Shown: positions 7,607 through 9,231 of the stretch, in pieces | Layout: every line of letters begins with the position of its first letter | Numbering within the stretch: position 1 is the stretch's first letter | NCBI GenBank assembly: GCA_029939965.1 | Contig: JAOZRY010000095.1 | Span: 1-9,231 of the forward strand | DNA: 9,231 bases | Source: Bacteroidales bacterium | Lineage (GTDB): Bacteria > Bacteroidota > Bacteroidia > Bacteroidales > 4484-276 | Direction: 5' to 3' | Notes under the pieces: generated by a model | What the model saw: the letters and a program-made list of their open reading frames with translations, nothing else | Database searches by the model: none | Told to the model about the DNA's origin: nothing | Position numbers and translations under genes: made by a program

Positions 7607-7635
7607 TGGTTACTTTTGCCGAAACAAAATAACCA
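7607..7635. repeat. Imperfect dyad over the permease promoter and start
   Basis: TGGTTA (7607-7612) pairs with TAACCA (7630-7635), and TTTTG (7614-7618) pairs with CAAAA (7625-7629). One C (7613) is bulged and the loop is CCGAAA. The left arm contains most of the TACTTTTG -7 element and the right arm ends just before the TTG start at 7636. As RNA most of the left arm would lie upstream of the start site, so a DNA operator is the likelier reading if it is functional. Confidence 0.5.
7611..7618 (+). promoter_or_regulatory. Candidate -7 element for the LolC/LolE-type permease
   Basis: TACTTTTG matches TAnnTTTG exactly, and the context TTACTTTTGCCG is common before Bacteroidota genes. It would start a transcript around 7623-7626, leaving a leader of only about 10-13 bases before the start codon. 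The -33 region is weak. Together with the namZ element this makes 7441-7635 a divergent promoter region. Confidence 0.5.
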
Positions 7636-8862
7636 TTGAATTTCGAACTCTTCATAGCAAAAGGTATTCTTTCGGGCGACAAAAATAACTTTTCGAAGCC
7701 AATAGTCCGCATTTCTGTAATCAGCATTACGCTTGGGCTTGCTGTAATGATTCTTTCGCTTGCCATCACTACCGGATTTAAAAATGCAGTTACCGAAAAA
7801 GTTATCGGTTTTGGTTCGCATATTCAAATTACCAGTTTTGGATTCAACAACTCCTGGGAAAAAGCACCTGTGAGTATGGAGCAGTCTTTTTATCCATCCC
7901 TGTCAGATGAACCGGGAATAAAACATATACAGGTTTTTGCCAACAAATCAGGACTTATCAAGACCGATGATCAGATTCTGGGAATTGTTCTCAAGGGCAT
8001 ATCTACAGATTTCGACTGGTCGTTTTTTGAGGATAAAATAATTGAAGGGCTTCCTGTGATTCTAAATCCGGCAAAGCGAACGAATGATATTTTGATATCG
8101 AAGAAAATTGCCAATAAACTCGAATTAAATTTAAAGGATGAAGTGCGGGTATATTTTATTAATCCCGATGAAGTTAGCCCGCGAGGGAGAAAATTTACAA
8201 TTACCGGAATTTATGAAACGGGTCTCGAAGAGTTTGATGACATGTTTATTATTGGCGATATCAGGCATGTTCAACGTCTCAATAAATGGGATGAAAATCA
8301 GGTGGGAGGTTTCGAGGTTTTTGTTGATGATTTTAATAACCTTGACGCATCGTGGCAGCAAGTTTACAATATTATAGGATATGAATTAAATGCAACTTCA
8401 ATAAAGAGCCTTTATCCTCAAATATTCGATTGGTTAGAATTACAGGACATGAATGTGATAATTATTCTGGTTTTAATGGTTGCCGTTGCCGTAATCAACA
8501 TGATCTCTACACTCCTGATTCTAATTCTTGAGAAAACAAACATGATTGGTGTATTAAAAGCGTTAGGTACAAAAAGTGCTTCAATCCGCAAAATTTTCCT
8601 TTATAATGCAGCCTTTATAATAGGCAGAGGTTTGTTGTTTGGTAATATGCTTGGAATTGGGCTTGCTTTGATCCAGTACCATTTTAAGATTATTTCTCTT
8701 GATCAGGAATCTTATTATGTACCTCATGTACCGATAAATCTGGATGTATTGCCAATAGTCATTCTTAATGTCGGAGTCTTATTAATTTGTGTGCTATTTC
8801 TTATAATTCCATCCTATGTTATAACCCGCATTACTCCTGTAAAAGCCATTAGATGGGAATAG
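7636..8862 (+). CDS. LolC/LolE-type lipoprotein-releasing ABC transporter permease
   Basis: Inner-membrane permease of the FtsX/MacB superfamily. In the Lol pathway such proteins, with the LolD ATPase, lift mature lipoproteins out of the inner membrane towards the outer membrane. Architecture: helix 1 at about 24-46, a periplasmic MacB-PCD domain at about 50-265 with SPRGRKFTITGIYETGLEEFDD (181-202 in total), then helices at about 273-298, 322-348 and 372-394. The cytoplasmic loop LEKTNMIGVLKALGTKSASIRKIF (298-321 in total) is the ATPase-coupling segment; the end ITPVKAIRWE is typical. Start: an in-frame TAA at 7630-7632 rules out anything further upstream, the first in-frame ATG is codon 38 inside helix 1, and the TTG at 7636 gives the family N-terminus MNFELFIAKG. 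TTG is therefore nearly certain. The length of 408 is normal. No ATPase or partner permease is in the window, so lipoprotein export is inferred from family. Confidence 0.92.
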   Translation: MNFELFIAKGILSGDKNNFSKPIVRISVISITLGLAVMILSLAITTGFKNAVTEKVIGFGSHIQITSFGFNNSWEKAPVSMEQSFYPSLSDEPGIKHIQVFANKSGLIKTDDQILGIVLKGISTDFDWSFFEDKIIEGLPVILNPAKRTNDILISKKIANKLELNLKDEVRVYFINPDEVSPRGRKFTITGIYETGLEEFDDMFIIGDIRHVQRLNKWDENQVGGFEVFVDDFNNLDASWQQVYNIIGYELNATSIKSLYPQIFDWLELQDMNVIIILVLMVAVAVINMISTLLILILEKTNMIGVLKALGTKSASIRKIFLYNAAFIIGRGLLFGNMLGIGLALIQYHFKIISLDQESYYVPHVPINLDVLPIVILNVGVLLICVLFLIIPSYVITRITPVKAIRWE

Positions 8863-8925
8863 GAAAGAACTGGAGTAGAAGTAGTGGTTGTAAAGAAAAA
8901 TGGAGCAAGGGCTGAAACTATTTTA

Positions 8926-9014
8926 ACGTTTCCATGTCCTCGTACCTCGGACGATGGAAAGTTGTATCTGGAGTTAACTCCTGACTTTCCAACGTCCATT
9001 GGGCTTGGAAACGT
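8926..9014. repeat. Four-arm REP/BIME-like palindromic element
   Basis: Four related 14-base arms alternate in orientation: A 8926-8939 ACGTTTCCATGTCC; B 8949-8962, reverse complement ACTTTCCATCGTCC; C 8984-8997 ACTTTCCAACGTCC; D 9001-9014, reverse complement ACGTTTCCAAGCCC. Between B and C lies the perfect palindrome GGAGTTAACTCC (8970-8981). Arms B and C pair over 13 of 14 positions, and A and D over 13 of 14 (one G.T), giving a nested long hairpin. A with B and C with D can instead form two separate hairpins. This is the layout of bacterial interspersed palindromic elements or of non-autonomous elements mobilised by a RAYT/Y1 transposase. No transposase is in the window. A structured RNA is another possibility. 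The structure is certain; its class is inference. Confidence 0.8.
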
Positions 9015-9200
9015 CATCTAAACCAAATGTCCATACGTCTTTAGCGTAGTTTCCAGCATAAGCTTGATGCGCTCACGTAAACCGTTTTAATGCCAGTAGT
9101 TCGATGCTGATAACCCTTTCGTTATACCGAATTATTGCATGTTTATTTTTTGGCAAAAAAATATTTTTTTGGTTCACAAACACACGGTGTACTTGCCATT

Positions 9201-9208
9201 TACTTTTG
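9201..9208 (+). promoter_or_regulatory. Candidate -7 element pointing out of the window
   Basis: TACTTTTG matches TAnnTTTG and is identical to the element before the permease gene. It lies inside an 8-bp perfect inverted repeat (TTACTTTT 9200-9207, AAAAGTAA 9216-9223). No clear -33 is seen at the usual spacing. It predicts a plus-strand gene starting shortly after base 9231. Confidence 0.4.
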
Positions 9209-9231
9209 CAAATTTAAAAGTAATCATTCAA

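Larger units (their letters stand above)
8863..9231. other. Gene-free region downstream of the permease
   Basis: No gene is supported. A minus-strand open frame across 8814-9017 runs through the permease end and the palindromic element and is a shadow. Bases 8863-8925 show nothing recognisable. Bases 8926-9014 hold the four-arm palindromic element. Bases 9015-9190 hold only weak repeats, such as CAGCAT (9054-9059) against ATGCTG (9104-9109) and an offset dyad around AAGCTT (9060-9065); I found no tRNA fold. A candidate promoter sits at 9201-9208, so a plus-strand gene may begin just beyond the right edge. Confidence 0.7.

Noticed and set aside
8926..9014. Rho-independent terminator for the permease gene
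   Set aside because: The hairpin is long and internally symmetric but there is no T run after it on either strand, and four related arms point to a repeat element rather than a terminator.
8814..9017. 67-codon minus-strand open frame
   Set aside because: It runs antisense through the permease end and across the palindromic element; no protein features.
9015..9190. tRNA or other small RNA gene suggested by short GC-rich segments
   Set aside because: No acceptor stem, anticodon arm or T-arm pattern could be assembled; only 4-6 bp pairings are visible.

Overview
The window looks like chromosomal DNA from a member of the Bacteroidota, most likely class Bacteroidia (a Bacteroidales or Marinilabiliales relative). 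Reasons: AT-rich coding sequence; no clear Shine-Dalgarno sequences; TAnnTTTG-type -7 promoter elements in the intergenic regions; and proteins of typical Bacteroidota form, namely a short ComEC with a degenerate C-terminus, a LolC/LolE-type permease beginning MNFE..IAK, and a NamZ/DUF1343 protein. This placement is inference; no rRNA or marker gene is present.

Layout: bases 1-302 are non-coding, with several inverted repeats and a possible promoter for comEC. comEC (303-2477, +) encodes a DNA-uptake channel protein. It converges, with a 15-base gap, on a three-gene minus-strand unit that reads from right to left: namZ (7440-6241), a large polytopic membrane protein of glycosyltransferase-C (GT-C) appearance (6204-4405), and a family-39-like GT-C glycosyltransferase (4427-2493, whose start overlaps the end of the previous gene). 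Both membrane proteins end in a similar soluble beta-sandwich-like domain closing on (I/L)(F/V)xDNL(E/K)V. A 195-base divergent region (7441-7635) separates namZ from a LolC/LolE-type ABC permease (7636-8862, +), which starts at TTG. The last 369 bases hold no gene. They hold an 89-base element of four related, alternately oriented 14-base arms around the perfect palindrome GGAGTTAACTCC, and then a candidate promoter firing out of the window.

How the genes may work together: NamZ trims MurNAc from peptidoglycan fragments, and GT-C enzymes move sugars from polyprenyl-phosphate carriers onto acceptors on the periplasmic face. The minus-strand unit may therefore be an envelope-glycan module, but acceptor and donor cannot be read from sequence. 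The permease belongs to lipoprotein export to the outer membrane; its ATPase is not in the window. No defence system, CRISPR array, rRNA, tRNA or complete mobile element was found. The least explained items are the four-arm palindromic element, the shared C-terminal domain of the two GT-C-like proteins, and the dyads that overlap candidate promoters.
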